Below are positions 1-7,168 of a stretch of DNA of 17,309 nt, one piece after another. The notes below the pieces were generated by a model that worked only from the letters and a program-made list of their open reading frames with translations, was not told where the DNA came from and ran no database searches. The translations under genes and the position numbers were made by a program. Position 1 is the first letter of the stretch, and every line of letters begins with the position of its first letter. Source of the stretch: CAZJGF01 sp964545665 (GTDB taxonomy: Bacteria > Chloroflexota > Dehalococcoidia > GIF9 > AB-539-J10); contig CAZJGF010000023.1 in NCBI GenBank assembly GCA_964545665.1, positions 1 to 17,309 on the forward strand, in the 5' to 3' direction.

Positions 1-785
1 TGGAGGTAAGCGCCCAGTTCGTGGAACCCAACGCTGTAGTCGACACTCGGGGTGCTGAACTCGAAGGCATCCAGTACGCCTCGTTCCATGTTCTCGTAGA
101 TTTCGCCGCCAGGGCAGGTAGTCACTGCGCCGCCCATCTCGTTTACCATCTCCCCCCAGATGCCTGCGGTTCGGAACTTGAGGCCCTTGAAGTCGCTCAG
201 CGACTTCATCGGTTTGTTGAACCAGCCGAATGTCTCGGCGGAGCTGAAGCCACCCGGGCCTAGGACGTGAATGTTGAGCCCCTTGCGGTCATACATTTCC
301 TGCCAGAGCTCGAGGCCTCCGCCGTCGTATACCCAGGCCATCATTTCCCTGGGGGCTAGGCCCGCAGGATACAAGTTGAACAGGTCTCCAGCGAGGCCGA
401 TCTCACTTGTGTGGTAGTGGGAACCGGTGAAGCAGGCATCAAGGGTGCCTTCGTGGACAGCGAACATCTCCTGCAGACCCGGCACTATGGCTCCGCTGGG
501 AAAGTCCTTAACCGTTAACCGTCCACCGCTCATCTCAGTGACTGCTGCAGCCCAGTCGCGGCATCCCTTGTAGATGGACATGCCTTCGGGGAAGGGGGCT
601 TGTATGGTCCATTCGATTACCTCTTCCTCGGGTGCTGCTGGTGGAGGAGCTTCCTCTTCCTCCTCTGGTGGAGGAGCTTCCTCTTCTTCTGGCGGTGGCG
701 CCGCTTCGGGCGCACAACCAGCGACCACCAACCCGACGATGGCTACCAATGCAACAATTAGAACCAAAAATCCTTTTCTATTCAT
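1..785 (-). CDS. dctP: TRAP transporter solute-binding lipoprotein DctP, C-terminus cut by left edge
   Basis: Extracytoplasmic substrate-capture protein of a tripartite ATP-independent periplasmic (TRAP) carrier. I translated it by hand: 261 residues are visible, and about 80-100 C-terminal residues of a usual DctP lie beyond the edge. Residues 1-24 form a lipoprotein signal peptide (MNRK, hydrophobic stretch, VAGC with the lipid-bearing Cys at 24). A Glu/Pro-rich linker at about 26-55 is followed by the DctP fold. FRTAG (Arg205) matches the family arginine that binds the substrate carboxylate, and GGEIYENMERGVLDAFE is the typical family segment near 226-242. The ATG at 785 is preceded by AAGGAGGT at good distance. 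It is divergent from the ATPase operon; its membrane partners would lie to the left. The substrate cannot be told from this sequence, but an organic acid is likely for the family. Confidence 0.93.
   Translation of the reverse strand, partial: MNRKGFLVLIVALVAIVGLVVAGCAPEAAPPPEEEEAPPPEEEEEAPPPAAPEEEVIEWTIQAPFPEGMSIYKGCRDWAAAVTEMSGGRLTVKDFPSGAIVPGLQEMFAVHEGTLDACFTGSHYHTSEIGLAGDLFNLYPAGLAPREMMAWVYDGGGLELWQEMYDRKGLNIHVLGPGGFSSAETFGWFNKPMKSLSDFKGLKFRTAGIWGEMVNEMGGAVTTCPGGEIYENMERGVLDAFEFSTPSVDYSVGFHELGAYL
640..690. repeat. tandem repeat coding the acidic/proline linker of DctP
   Basis: Two adjacent units (27 and 24 bases) begin with GGTGGAGGAGCTTCCTCTTC on the plus strand. On the coding (minus) strand each gives a run of Glu followed by Ala-Pro-Pro-Pro. 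The units differ by one codon, as expected for slippage in a low-complexity linker between lipid anchor and binding domain. Confidence 0.75.
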
Positions 786-832
786 CTGCTACCTCCTTTC
801 CTAATGGTTGCTTCTCTGGGAGTGCTTTTCAT
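782..832 (-). other. possible 16-codon leader ORF overlapping the dctP start
   Basis: An ATG at 832 opens a 16-residue reading frame (MKSTPREATIRKGGSR) whose TGA overlaps the dctP ATG as ATGA. An AAGGAGGTG lies upstream at 854-846, about 13 bases from this ATG, which is longer than ideal. It may be a translated leader coupled to dctP, or chance in a short purine-rich leader. Low confidence. Confidence 0.2.
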
Positions 833-877
833 GAGTGAAGACTATCACCTCCTTCTGTTCTTCGTCTAGTTAATTCA

Positions 878-906
878 ATGATATATTTCGTTCTCGCCAA
901 AGTCAA
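878..906 (-). promoter_or_regulatory. predicted sigma70 promoter of dctP
   Basis: Read on the minus strand: TTGACT (906-901), a 17-base spacer, then TATCAT (883-878). Each hexamer matches consensus at 5 of 6 positions. The start of transcription would be near 871, giving a leader of about 86 bases with two Shine-Dalgarno-like sites (854-846 and 798-791). Confidence 0.65.
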
Positions 907-951
907 GATGCTTTTCAGTCTACGTGAAGAAGTGTGCAAGTTTGGCCGGTT

Positions 952-980
952 TTGCGTGAAAGAAAAGATGGTGCTATACT
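952..980 (+). promoter_or_regulatory. candidate promoter of the V-type ATPase operon
   Basis: TTGCGT (952-957), 17 bases, TATACT (975-980). The -10 box is good (5 of 6) and the -35 box weak (3 of 6), so an activator or another start site is possible. It implies a leader of about 130 bases before ntpF. Confidence 0.4.
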
Positions 981-1118
981 TTGTCGGTTATGCTCAGAAG
1001 CTGCCGTTCAAATGTGATCTAAGATAGTAAGAGCAAGCTAGTATGACAAAAGACAAAGAAAACAGCCTATCTTTCGGCTCCCCTGAAACTGCACAAAGAA
1101 CTGCTAAGGAGATGTATT

Positions 1119-1436
1119 ATGGCTAAACGTGTTGCCGGTGGTGTAAAAGCTATTGAGGCTGAAGCTGAGCAGATACTTAAGGATGCTAGAGCTAAAGCGG
1201 ATAAAATTGTCTTTGAAGCTAAACGGGAGGCTAGTAACATCCTCTCCTCTGAGTTGCCGATGGATGAAGTTAAAGTAGAATGTGCAAAAATCATAAATGC
1301 CGCTCAAAGGCAAGCCGACAAGGAAATAGAGAATTCTGGGAAGAAAGCGTCTGAAATTGACAGCAGCGCCAGCAAGAAAATGGAGAGCATCGTAAAGCTT
1401 ATAGCAAGTATTGTCACTGGGACAAAGCCTACATAA
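1119..1436 (+). CDS. ntpF: V-type ATP synthase peripheral-stalk subunit G/H (NtpF/AhaH)
   Basis: Short peripheral-stalk protein that pairs with subunit E to hold the catalytic head against the rotor's torque. The 105 residues are almost all heptad-like, Ala/Glu/Lys-rich helix (for example AIEAEAEQILKDARAKADKI), with a break around residues 44-50 that includes a proline. This size and composition is normal for the family, which has low sequence identity, so the call also rests on its place as first gene of a complete ntp operon. AAGGAG at 1106-1111 sits 7 bases before the ATG. The stop TAATG overlaps the ntpI start by one base, indicating coupled translation. Confidence 0.85.
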   Translation: MAKRVAGGVKAIEAEAEQILKDARAKADKIVFEAKREASNILSSELPMDEVKVECAKIINAAQRQADKEIENSGKKASEIDSSASKKMESIVKLIASIVTGTKPT

Positions 1437-3436
1437 TGGGTCTAATCGTCAATACACCTGAACCTATGAGCAAAGTCAGGGTAATGACTGCTAAGGATTA
1501 CTCTGACGAGGCCTTGAAAACTCTGCATAGAGCCGGTGTGCTTCATGTTGAGGAAAGCGAGGAGCTAACGCCCGTAGATAGAGAAGCCATCGAACATGAA
1601 AGACGGGGAGTCTTTGAGTTACTAACAAGCATTGATGACGTATTAGCTTATATCCCAAAGGGAGAAAGGGTGGAGTTGGGGGAGGATATTGAGGTTACAT
1701 ACACTAGACCGCTTAGCGAAATTGATAGTGAAACTAGGTCATTATGCACCAAGCTCGGCAACATGCACCAGCGAGCGGCTAAGCTTGAGCAAGAGGCTGA
1801 AGGGCTAAAAGAATTGAAGAGGTACGTTGAACCTCTCAGGCAACGGACCGATCTTAGATTAAGAGACTTGAACTTCTCTGGAGCTTACCTTCTTTCCCGA
1901 GTTTTTGTCCTTCCAAGCGAGATATACGAAGATACATACGCCAAAATTGAAAATTACCTGTTTGGGAGCATAGTCACCACAGTAGAGAATGAAACGCTTG
2001 TCTATGCCATTGCCAAAATTGAGCACCAGGAAATCATAGAATGTGCAGTTAGGGATGGCGGCAAAATTCTAGCCATACCGGAAGAAGATCTAAGTCCAAG
2101 GGAATTCCTTGAAGTAGCTGAGGATAAGATTCATAGTCTTGAAGAAGAACTTACGAAAATCAATGGGGAAATCGAAAGCAAAACGAGAGAGAATTTAGAG
2201 AAGCTCGTCCTCCTTAGAGAAGCACTGTTAGCCGAAAATGAACGGCTATCGGTTTTGCAGAAAGCTTGCGAAGCAAAGTATGTTACCTTAATTGAGGGAT
2301 GGATTCCAGAGAGCAACGTAGAATCTACAACCGCCGAACTTAAGCAGAACATAGGCTATGTCTTTATTGATGCGAGAGAGCCGGAACAAGCCGAGGAACC
2401 TCCGACTAAGCTGCGGAACCCGACAGGGTTCAAGCCGTTCCAGACCGTGGTAAACCTGTTTGGCATCCCAAAATATAGGGAATGGGATCCCACGCCAGTG
2501 ATAGCTTACTCTTTCGCTTTTTTCTTTGGCCTTATGCTAGCCGACGTAGTTTATGCCATTTTCATCATATTATTGGCCAAGTTTGTCTTGCCTCGCTTCG
2601 TTGATGACCCAGAAGCGGAAGGCAGTAAGTTATTTCAGAGGCTACTTTATATAAGCAGTGGTTTTGGCCTAATCATGGGCCTACTTACGGGGACCTACCT
2701 AGGGAATTTCTATACGTTTCTTGGAATTGAGAGCTTAGCCCTCTCAAAAGGGATTGCGAGCATATTCGAAGACGCCCTGTCTTTTATAGTGTTCGCCTTG
2801 ATAATAGGTCTCATTCACGTAAATATCGGTCATGTGCTGGCGCTCATCAAGGGAATAAAACAGGGACAGAAATCGGTGGTGCCAGGCAGAGCTGGTTTGT
2901 TTTTACTCCAGATCGCTGGAATACCTTGGATAATGCATTTCCTGTTTGATATGGATATCCCGCTATTAACTGCGCAAATGTATTCTGTCCTGTTATATGT
3001 TGTGCTGCTGAGCATAGTATTAATCGTCATCTCTTCTTTTATGGAAAGGGGCGCTTTCTTAGGAGGCATTTTTTGGCTGTTTGACATAACCGGGCTCTTA
3101 GGCGACGTTATGTCCTACTGCCGGCTAGCCGGCGTGGGCTTAGCCACATATTACCTGGCATTTTGTTTTAACTTGATGGCACCGCTATTACGCGATATGA
3201 TACCAGCAGGGCCTGCCGGCGTGGTTCAGCTTGTCGTTGGCAGCTTAGTGTTTATCCTGATTTTGTTCGTTGGACATGTAATTAATTTGCTTCTCGCCGC
3301 TATCTCATGTTTTGTCCACTCTCTCAGATTGTGCTTTGTAGAGTTTATGTTCAAATTCTATGAGGGGGGTGGCAGGGAGTATAGTCCGTTTCGGCTGAGG
3401 AAGCGAACTCTTGTCCCAGTCAAAGGAGGGGCTTAA
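1436..3436 (+). CDS. ntpI: V-type ATP synthase subunit I (stator a subunit)
   Basis: Membrane stator subunit that forms the two ion half-channels beside the c-ring. It has 666 residues, close to the family's usual 640-670. The N-terminal half (about 1-350) is cytosolic with coiled coils; the rest carries seven or eight hydrophobic helices starting near TPVIAYSFAFFFGLMLADVV. The family arginine facing the c-ring carboxylates is Arg563 in LLGDVMSYCRLAGVGLA, and the second conserved arginine is Arg631 in HSLRLCFVEF. The chosen ATG overlaps the ntpF stop; an in-frame ATG 10 codons later (1466) is an alternative, since family members often begin near that point. Only 7 bases separate its end from ntpK1. 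Confidence 0.96.
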   Translation: MGLIVNTPEPMSKVRVMTAKDYSDEALKTLHRAGVLHVEESEELTPVDREAIEHERRGVFELLTSIDDVLAYIPKGERVELGEDIEVTYTRPLSEIDSETRSLCTKLGNMHQRAAKLEQEAEGLKELKRYVEPLRQRTDLRLRDLNFSGAYLLSRVFVLPSEIYEDTYAKIENYLFGSIVTTVENETLVYAIAKIEHQEIIECAVRDGGKILAIPEEDLSPREFLEVAEDKIHSLEEELTKINGEIESKTRENLEKLVLLREALLAENERLSVLQKACEAKYVTLIEGWIPESNVESTTAELKQNIGYVFIDAREPEQAEEPPTKLRNPTGFKPFQTVVNLFGIPKYREWDPTPVIAYSFAFFFGLMLADVVYAIFIILLAKFVLPRFVDDPEAEGSKLFQRLLYISSGFGLIMGLLTGTYLGNFYTFLGIESLALSKGIASIFEDALSFIVFALIIGLIHVNIGHVLALIKGIKQGQKSVVPGRAGLFLLQIAGIPWIMHFLFDMDIPLLTAQMYSVLLYVVLLSIVLIVISSFMERGAFLGGIFWLFDITGLLGDVMSYCRLAGVGLATYYLAFCFNLMAPLLRDMIPAGPAGVVQLVVGSLVFILILFVGHVINLLLAAISCFVHSLRLCFVEFMFKFYEGGGREYSPFRLRKRTLVPVKGGA

Positions 3437-3443
3437 GGCAGGG

Positions 3444-3923
3444 ATGATAACCGATCCTTATTCATTGGCCATACTTGGCGGTAATATTGCGCTAGCCGGT
3501 GGTTTGCTGGGTTCTTCGTGGGGAATAGGCCTGGCTGCCTCCGCTGGGATAGCCACCATATCTCAGCATCGCAGGCAATTGAAGAACGTGATAATACTGG
3601 CAGCCATACCCATGTCGCAAACCCTGTATGGTCTTATAGTGTTGATAATTGTTCTGAGAGTGGTAGCTCCTGGGCTAGCGGGTGTGGCTGACCCCGGTGG
3701 CAGCGGTCTTATTGTATTTGCCCTCGGTGTTATGGCTGGCGTTGCTTTTGCGACGTCAGCAGCATACAAGGGCGCGGTATTGGCTTCGGGCATCGCATTC
3801 CTAGCCAAAACAGGAGGCGGAATACTAACTAACTGTCTGCTGTTGGCTGTGTTCGTTGAGCTTATAGCTGTGCTGGGAGTGGTGTTTACCATAATGGCAT
3901 TAAGCATGTTGGGACTTATGTGA
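3444..3923 (+). CDS. ntpK: V-type ATP synthase c-ring subunit K, copy 1 (Lys at ion site)
   Basis: Rotor-ring proteolipid with four transmembrane helices (two fused hairpins), 159 residues. The only membrane carboxylate is Glu139 (AVFVELIAVLG) in helix 4, as in E. hirae NtpK. Aligned to that protein, helix 2 reads IPMSQ, keeping the first ion-site glutamine (Gln59), but helix 3 reads AAYKG, so the second glutamine is replaced by Lys109. A lysine beside Glu139 could form a salt bridge and weaken or abolish ion binding in this copy. I chose ATG 3444 over an upstream TTG at 3411 because it gives the same length and N-terminal pattern as the other two copies and follows AAAGGAGGGG at 3422-3431. 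It is the first of three tandem paralogues. Confidence 0.93.
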   Translation: MITDPYSLAILGGNIALAGGLLGSSWGIGLAASAGIATISQHRRQLKNVIILAAIPMSQTLYGLIVLIIVLRVVAPGLAGVADPGGSGLIVFALGVMAGVAFATSAAYKGAVLASGIAFLAKTGGGILTNCLLLAVFVELIAVLGVVFTIMALSMLGLM

Positions 3924-3941
3924 AAGAGATGGAGATGAAGG

Positions 3942-4421
3942 ATGACAATTAGTGCGGAATCACTGGCGGCAGTTGGGGGTGCTGTAGCTTTGGCGGGTGG
4001 CTTGGGAGGGGCAGCAATAGGGATGGCCATTGCTGGATATAAAGGTGTAGCTACTCTTGCTGAGCAACCGCAACATCTCAGAACTGTCATAATACTGGCA
4101 GCCTTGCCAATGTCGCGTGTTTTTTATGGACTCATAGCTCTGGTCATTGTTATAAGCATCGTGGTTCCCAGAATAGCTGCTATGCCTGATCCTGGTGGCA
4201 GCGGGTTCTCTGTACTCGCCTGCTGTGTCATAGCTGCATTCGCTTTCGGCTTCTCAGGAATGTATCAGGGCACTGTATGTGGTTCAGGCATCTCATCACT
4301 AATTAAGACGAGAGGGCGAATACTGACTAATGCCTTGGTGTTAGCTGTGTTCGTTGAACTCATAGCCGTGCTGGGATTGGTATTTACCATAATGGCACTA
4401 AGTATACTAGGACTCATGTAA
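3942..4421 (+). CDS. ntpK: V-type ATP synthase c-ring subunit K, copy 2 (Arg at ion site)
   Basis: Second c-ring proteolipid, 159 residues, alignable to copies 1 and 3 without a gap. Four hydrophobic helices; Glu139 is in AVFVELIAVLG. Helix 2 reads LPMSRVFYG: the first ion-site glutamine of the family is Arg59 here (codon CGT), while helix 3 keeps Gln109 (MYQG). Arginine in the middle of a c-subunit helix is unusual, because the stator normally supplies the only arginine in this region. The start has a purine-rich GGAGATGAAGG just upstream. It lies 18 bases after copy 1 and 18 before copy 3. There is no frameshift or stop, and the helix-4 sequence is strongly conserved, so the gene looks functional. 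Confidence 0.93.
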   Translation: MTISAESLAAVGGAVALAGGLGGAAIGMAIAGYKGVATLAEQPQHLRTVIILAALPMSRVFYGLIALVIVISIVVPRIAAMPDPGGSGFSVLACCVIAAFAFGFSGMYQGTVCGSGISSLIKTRGRILTNALVLAVFVELIAVLGLVFTIMALSILGLM

Positions 4422-4439
4422 ATAAGATGGAGGTGAAAG

Positions 4440-4919
4440 ATGATTATCAGTCCTGAATCTCTTGCTATCCTCGGGGGGGCCATAGCATTGGCTGGTGGTT
4501 TGACAGGGTCTTCAATAGGAGTAGGGTGGGCTGGATCTAGCGGGGTGCATACATTGACTGAAGATCCCGGGCAGCTCAGAAATGTCATAGTGCTGGTATC
4601 CCTACCGATGACACAAACGTTTTACGGCCTCATAGTGCTGATACTCATTTTAACCAGGGTAGTCCCGAATATAGCTGCCATGCCTGACCCTGGGGGCAAT
4701 GGCTTTGCTGTATTTGCCTGTGGCGTTATCGCTGCATGTGCTGAATCCTTCTCAGCGGCGTATCAAGGAGCTATTTGTGGCTCAGGTATCTCAATGCTAC
4801 CCAAGACGAAGGGTGCAATACTAACCAACTCTGTGATGCTGGCTGTGTTTGTTGAGCTGCTAGGCGTGCTGGGATTGGTGTTTACCATAATGGCGTTAAC
4901 CATGTTGGGGCTTTTCTAG
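4440..4919 (+). CDS. ntpK: V-type ATP synthase c-ring subunit K, copy 3 (complete Na+-type site)
   Basis: Third c-ring proteolipid, 159 residues, four helices. It keeps every side-chain ligand known from the Na+-bound E. hirae NtpK ring: LPMTQ in helix 2 (Thr58, Gln59), AAYQG in helix 3 (Gln109) and Glu139 in AVFVELLGVLG. This makes it the copy most likely to bind Na+. One carboxylate per four helices gives few ions per turn, as in V-type pumps. Helix 3 also has an extra acidic residue (Glu102, AESFSAAYQG) not present in copies 1 and 2. GGAGGTG lies just before the ATG. It ends 11 bases before the chosen ntpE start. Confidence 0.94.
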   Translation: MIISPESLAILGGAIALAGGLTGSSIGVGWAGSSGVHTLTEDPGQLRNVIVLVSLPMTQTFYGLIVLILILTRVVPNIAAMPDPGGNGFAVFACGVIAACAESFSAAYQGAICGSGISMLPKTKGAILTNSVMLAVFVELLGVLGLVFTIMALTMLGLF

Positions 4920-4930
4920 AGGTGCTTAGA

Positions 4931-5506
4931 ATGGAGAGAATAAGCGAAGCCGTTGTTGATAAGGTAAAGGCGGAGGGTCAGGGTTTTATAGACGAGGCTG
5001 AAAAGGAAGCACAAGGGGAGATTGATAAGGCCAAAAAGCAGCGGGAGGTGAAACTCGAGGAGAAGAAACGCAAGATGCTGGCGGAAGCTCAAGAGGAAGC
5101 AGCTAGAATCATAGCTCAGGGTTCCATAAAGGGGCGACAGAAGCTGTCAAGCACGAAAGCTGACATAATTGGCAAGATAATTGAGAGGGTGAAGAAAACC
5201 TTGTCAGAGAGCGCAAGTGACAAAAACCATCTTGTGAGCCTAATCAAAGAAGCCATGACTGGACTTGGTACAGACAAAGGTAGGATCTACGTTTCTCCTA
5301 AGGATATAGATGCGGTGCAAGCGTTGCTTAAAGGAAATAAGGAATTATCCGGCAAGATAGAGGAAGTTAAGGAGTTTGATTGCATGGGGGGAGTCATAGC
5401 CGAGGATAGTGAGGGGAAATTCAGGATAGACAATACTTACGAAACCAGGCTTGAGATGTTATTGCCAAGGTTATTGCCTGAGATGAACAAGGAACTCTTT
5501 GAGTAA
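4931..5506 (+). CDS. ntpE: V-type ATP synthase peripheral-stalk subunit E
   Basis: Partner of NtpF in the peripheral stalk, linking the top of the A3B3 head to subunits I and C. It has 191 residues from the chosen ATG. An N-terminal charged helix (about 1-85, rich in Ala/Glu/Lys) makes the coiled coil. The C-terminal globular part has the family ending with GGVIAEDSEGKFRIDNTYE and LEMLLPRLLPEM. A GTG at 4922 would add three residues, but AGAGGTG at 4918-4924 is placed correctly for the ATG at 4931. The next gene is 216 bases away, the largest gap in the operon, because of the inverted-repeat element. Confidence 0.93.
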   Translation: MERISEAVVDKVKAEGQGFIDEAEKEAQGEIDKAKKQREVKLEEKKRKMLAEAQEEAARIIAQGSIKGRQKLSSTKADIIGKIIERVKKTLSESASDKNHLVSLIKEAMTGLGTDKGRIYVSPKDIDAVQALLKGNKELSGKIEEVKEFDCMGGVIAEDSEGKFRIDNTYETRLEMLLPRLLPEMNKELFE

Positions 5507-5545
5507 GTGTTTAGTTGCTACTCTGAGCCTGAACTCTTTGCTTTG

Positions 5546-5652
5546 TGTCATTCTGAGGGAGCGAAGCGACCGAAGAATCTCGCTCAGAGTAAACTCCGTG
5601 AAGAGGAAGGGTCTAGAGGTCTTAGAGATTCTTCGCTACGCTCGGAATGACA
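5546..5652. repeat. REP/MITE-like inverted-repeat element inside the ATPase operon
   Basis: Left arm 5546-5581 (TGTCATTCTGAGG... ending CCGAAGAATCTC) and right arm 5625-5652 (GAGATTCTTCGCTACG... ending GGAATGACA) are imperfect inverted copies. They share TGTCATTC at the ends and GAAGAATCTC at the inner edge; the left arm has an 8-base insertion. The 107-bp element would fold into a long hairpin in the mRNA. Sequences of this type are common interspersed repeats in some bacterial genomes; I recall them especially from Dehalococcoidia. A small reading frame across it is an artefact of the repeat. A degenerate piece (TCAAAATGACGG) follows near 5666. Confidence 0.8.
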
Positions 5653-5722
5653 GGAAGAGAAGGGCTCAAAATGACGGGTAGGTTGCTAAGCATTTGCTCT
5701 TTGGAGTCTAACAGGGGGAGTT

Positions 5723-6757
5723 TTGCTCGATCCACGATACGCCTATATGTCGGCTTACCTTAAGGGTGAGGAACCGAAGGTCGTCACACCTGAGCACATA
5801 GATAGAATGTCCAGGGCATCCAATGTCCAGGATGCCGTTGCAGCTATCCGAGAAACCGATGTGGGAAGTTATCTTGAAGAAATACCTACTAACACCTTCG
5901 ATGACCTGGACAGAGCATTGTGGTGCTATTTTTCTGAGCGGATCAAGTGTGTAGAGGCAATGAAGTTATTGCCAGGCGACATGCTCAAGGTATCCAGAGC
6001 ATACACGGCAAAGTACGACATTTCGAATCTGAAAGCCGCCTTGCAGGGTATTTCAACAGGTGAGAAAAGTCCTATGATACCGGTAGGCATTATCCATAAT
6101 AATGGATTGGTAGATGAGCTTTTCGGCGTTGGAAATGTGGATGACATCATCGAGCTACTTACCAAATGTAGATTGGGGGCGTACGTGCCTACCCTGAAGG
6201 GATACGATGCAACTGGAGAAGCGAAGTCGAAACTCTTGGTTGAATCCAGGTTGGATGGTGAATATTACAAGAGCATGCTAAGCATGGCGAAAAGTATAAG
6301 AGATGGTGCTGTGCTTTCCAAAGCCTTGGGTCTGATTATAGACCTGACAAACTTGCAGATTGTGAGCAGAGCCATAATTGAGGGCATAGGTACCGATGCC
6401 GCTGAATGCACTATTGCTGGCGGATATATGATTACAGACAAGGCCATTAGGGATTTACTATCCTTTAAGTTGGCCGACATACCTCGCAGATTGGAGAATA
6501 GCCAATATCGGGATATAGCGAACGAAGTATTGAGTAGCTATGATAGAACCAAGAGCATCACTGCTGTGGAGGAAATCATTGACAAGCATAAATTCAGGTT
6601 GCTCAAGGAAATGTTGTCACCAATGGTGCTATCTCCTTTAGTGATGGCCTGGTATTTAATCCTTAAAGAGGTTGAAATACGAAACTTGAGGTTGATTCTA
6701 AAAGCAATAGCCGATAGCATGCCTGTAGATGAGATAAAGAGGTATTTGGTGTTATGA
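5723..6757 (+). CDS. ntpC: V-type ATP synthase subunit C (rotor d subunit)
   Basis: Funnel-shaped subunit that connects the central shaft (D/F) to the c-ring. It has 344 residues, normal for the family. The N-terminal RYAYMSAYLKGEE corresponds to the family's starting motif, which supports the TTG start at 5723 over the ATG at 5747; AGGGGGAG at 5713-5720 is very close to it. Family-like features include the mid-protein NLKAALQG segment and the C-terminal EVEIRNLRLILKAIADSM. The last bases overlap ntpG as ATGA (6754-6757), so the two are translationally coupled. Expression may be set apart from the upstream genes by the hairpin element. Confidence 0.9.
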   Translation: MLDPRYAYMSAYLKGEEPKVVTPEHIDRMSRASNVQDAVAAIRETDVGSYLEEIPTNTFDDLDRALWCYFSERIKCVEAMKLLPGDMLKVSRAYTAKYDISNLKAALQGISTGEKSPMIPVGIIHNNGLVDELFGVGNVDDIIELLTKCRLGAYVPTLKGYDATGEAKSKLLVESRLDGEYYKSMLSMAKSIRDGAVLSKALGLIIDLTNLQIVSRAIIEGIGTDAAECTIAGGYMITDKAIRDLLSFKLADIPRRLENSQYRDIANEVLSSYDRTKSITAVEEIIDKHKFRLLKEMLSPMVLSPLVMAWYLILKEVEIRNLRLILKAIADSMPVDEIKRYLVL

Positions 6758-7113
6758 GCATGATGCCTGTCAAACATCTAGGTGTAGCTGCTATAGGGGA
6801 TGAAGAGCTAGTCAGCGGATTAAGACTGGCTGGTGTCAGTAAATATTATGTGATAAAAGGCAATCGTGATGTCAGAGAAGATGTCAGGAAAGCTCTAACT
6901 GAATTGATAGCAGAACCCGACATCGGCGTGGTGGTGATATTAGAAGATTATGCGCAATATGTTAGGGACTTGCTGACTCAGATTAGGCAGAGGAAAGCCA
7001 TAACTCCTATAATCATTGAAGCCCCATCGAAGTGCGGCAGCAAATATCCAGATGTGGCCGGATATTATAGATCGTTTGTTAGAGACTTCATAGGGTTTGA
7101 TATAGAGATTTAA
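6754..7113 (+). CDS. ntpG: V-type ATP synthase subunit F (central shaft)
   Basis: Small Rossmann-like subunit that binds the shaft subunit D and regulates rotation. It has 119 residues, slightly above the usual 100-110. The beginning HLGVAAIGDEELVSGLRLAGV is the family's typical first strand, loop and helix, and VVVILEDYAQYVRD is the expected second half. The ATG overlaps the ntpC stop (ATGA), and an ATG two codons later could also serve. In the E. hirae naming, ntpG encodes this F-type shaft subunit. A 55-base gap separates it from ntpA. Confidence 0.92.
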   Translation: MSMMPVKHLGVAAIGDEELVSGLRLAGVSKYYVIKGNRDVREDVRKALTELIAEPDIGVVVILEDYAQYVRDLLTQIRQRKAITPIIIEAPSKCGSKYPDVAGYYRSFVRDFIGFDIEI

Positions 7114-7168
7114 GCTGATGGGTTTCTATCATTGTGAGCGGGGCAAAACAAGTTTAGGAGGTTAGAAC

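Larger units (their letters stand above)
786..1118. other. divergent intergenic region between dctP and the ATPase operon
   Basis: These 333 bases hold the dctP promoter and leader on the minus strand and a weaker promoter candidate for the ATPase operon on the plus strand. A 7-bp inverted repeat (AAGATAG near 1021, CTATCTT near 1067) is separated by about 40 bases and is too weak to call. I see no RNA gene and no credible protein gene apart from the tiny leader ORF next to dctP. Confidence 0.6.
3426..4919 (+). repeat. tandem triplication of ntpK with 498-bp period
   Basis: The three ntpK starts lie at 3444, 3942 and 4440, exactly 498 bases apart, each gene being 480 bases with an 18-base spacer. 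The two spacers (3924-3941 and 4422-4439) are identical at 14 of 18 bases and carry the ribosome-binding site. The unit therefore duplicated as gene plus spacer. The copies have diverged widely in helices 1-3 but little in helix 4, so the duplication is old and under selection. Confidence 0.85.

Noticed and set aside
574..838. Ser/Gly-rich plus-strand frames
   Set aside because: They are the complement of the low-complexity Glu/Pro linker of the minus-strand dctP.
1021..1073. AAGATAG / CTATCTT inverted repeat before ntpF
   Set aside because: Seven base pairs with a loop of about 40 bases is too weak to support a structure or operator.
3563..4588. Long minus-strand frames across the ntpK genes
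   Set aside because: Shadows of three conserved plus-strand membrane proteins; no start signals and no recognisable domains.
5499..5681. 60-codon plus-strand frame between ntpE and ntpC
   Set aside because: Its sequence (VILRERSDRRISLR and EILRYARNDR) is the translation of the inverted-repeat element; it overlaps the ntpE end and has no ribosome-binding site.
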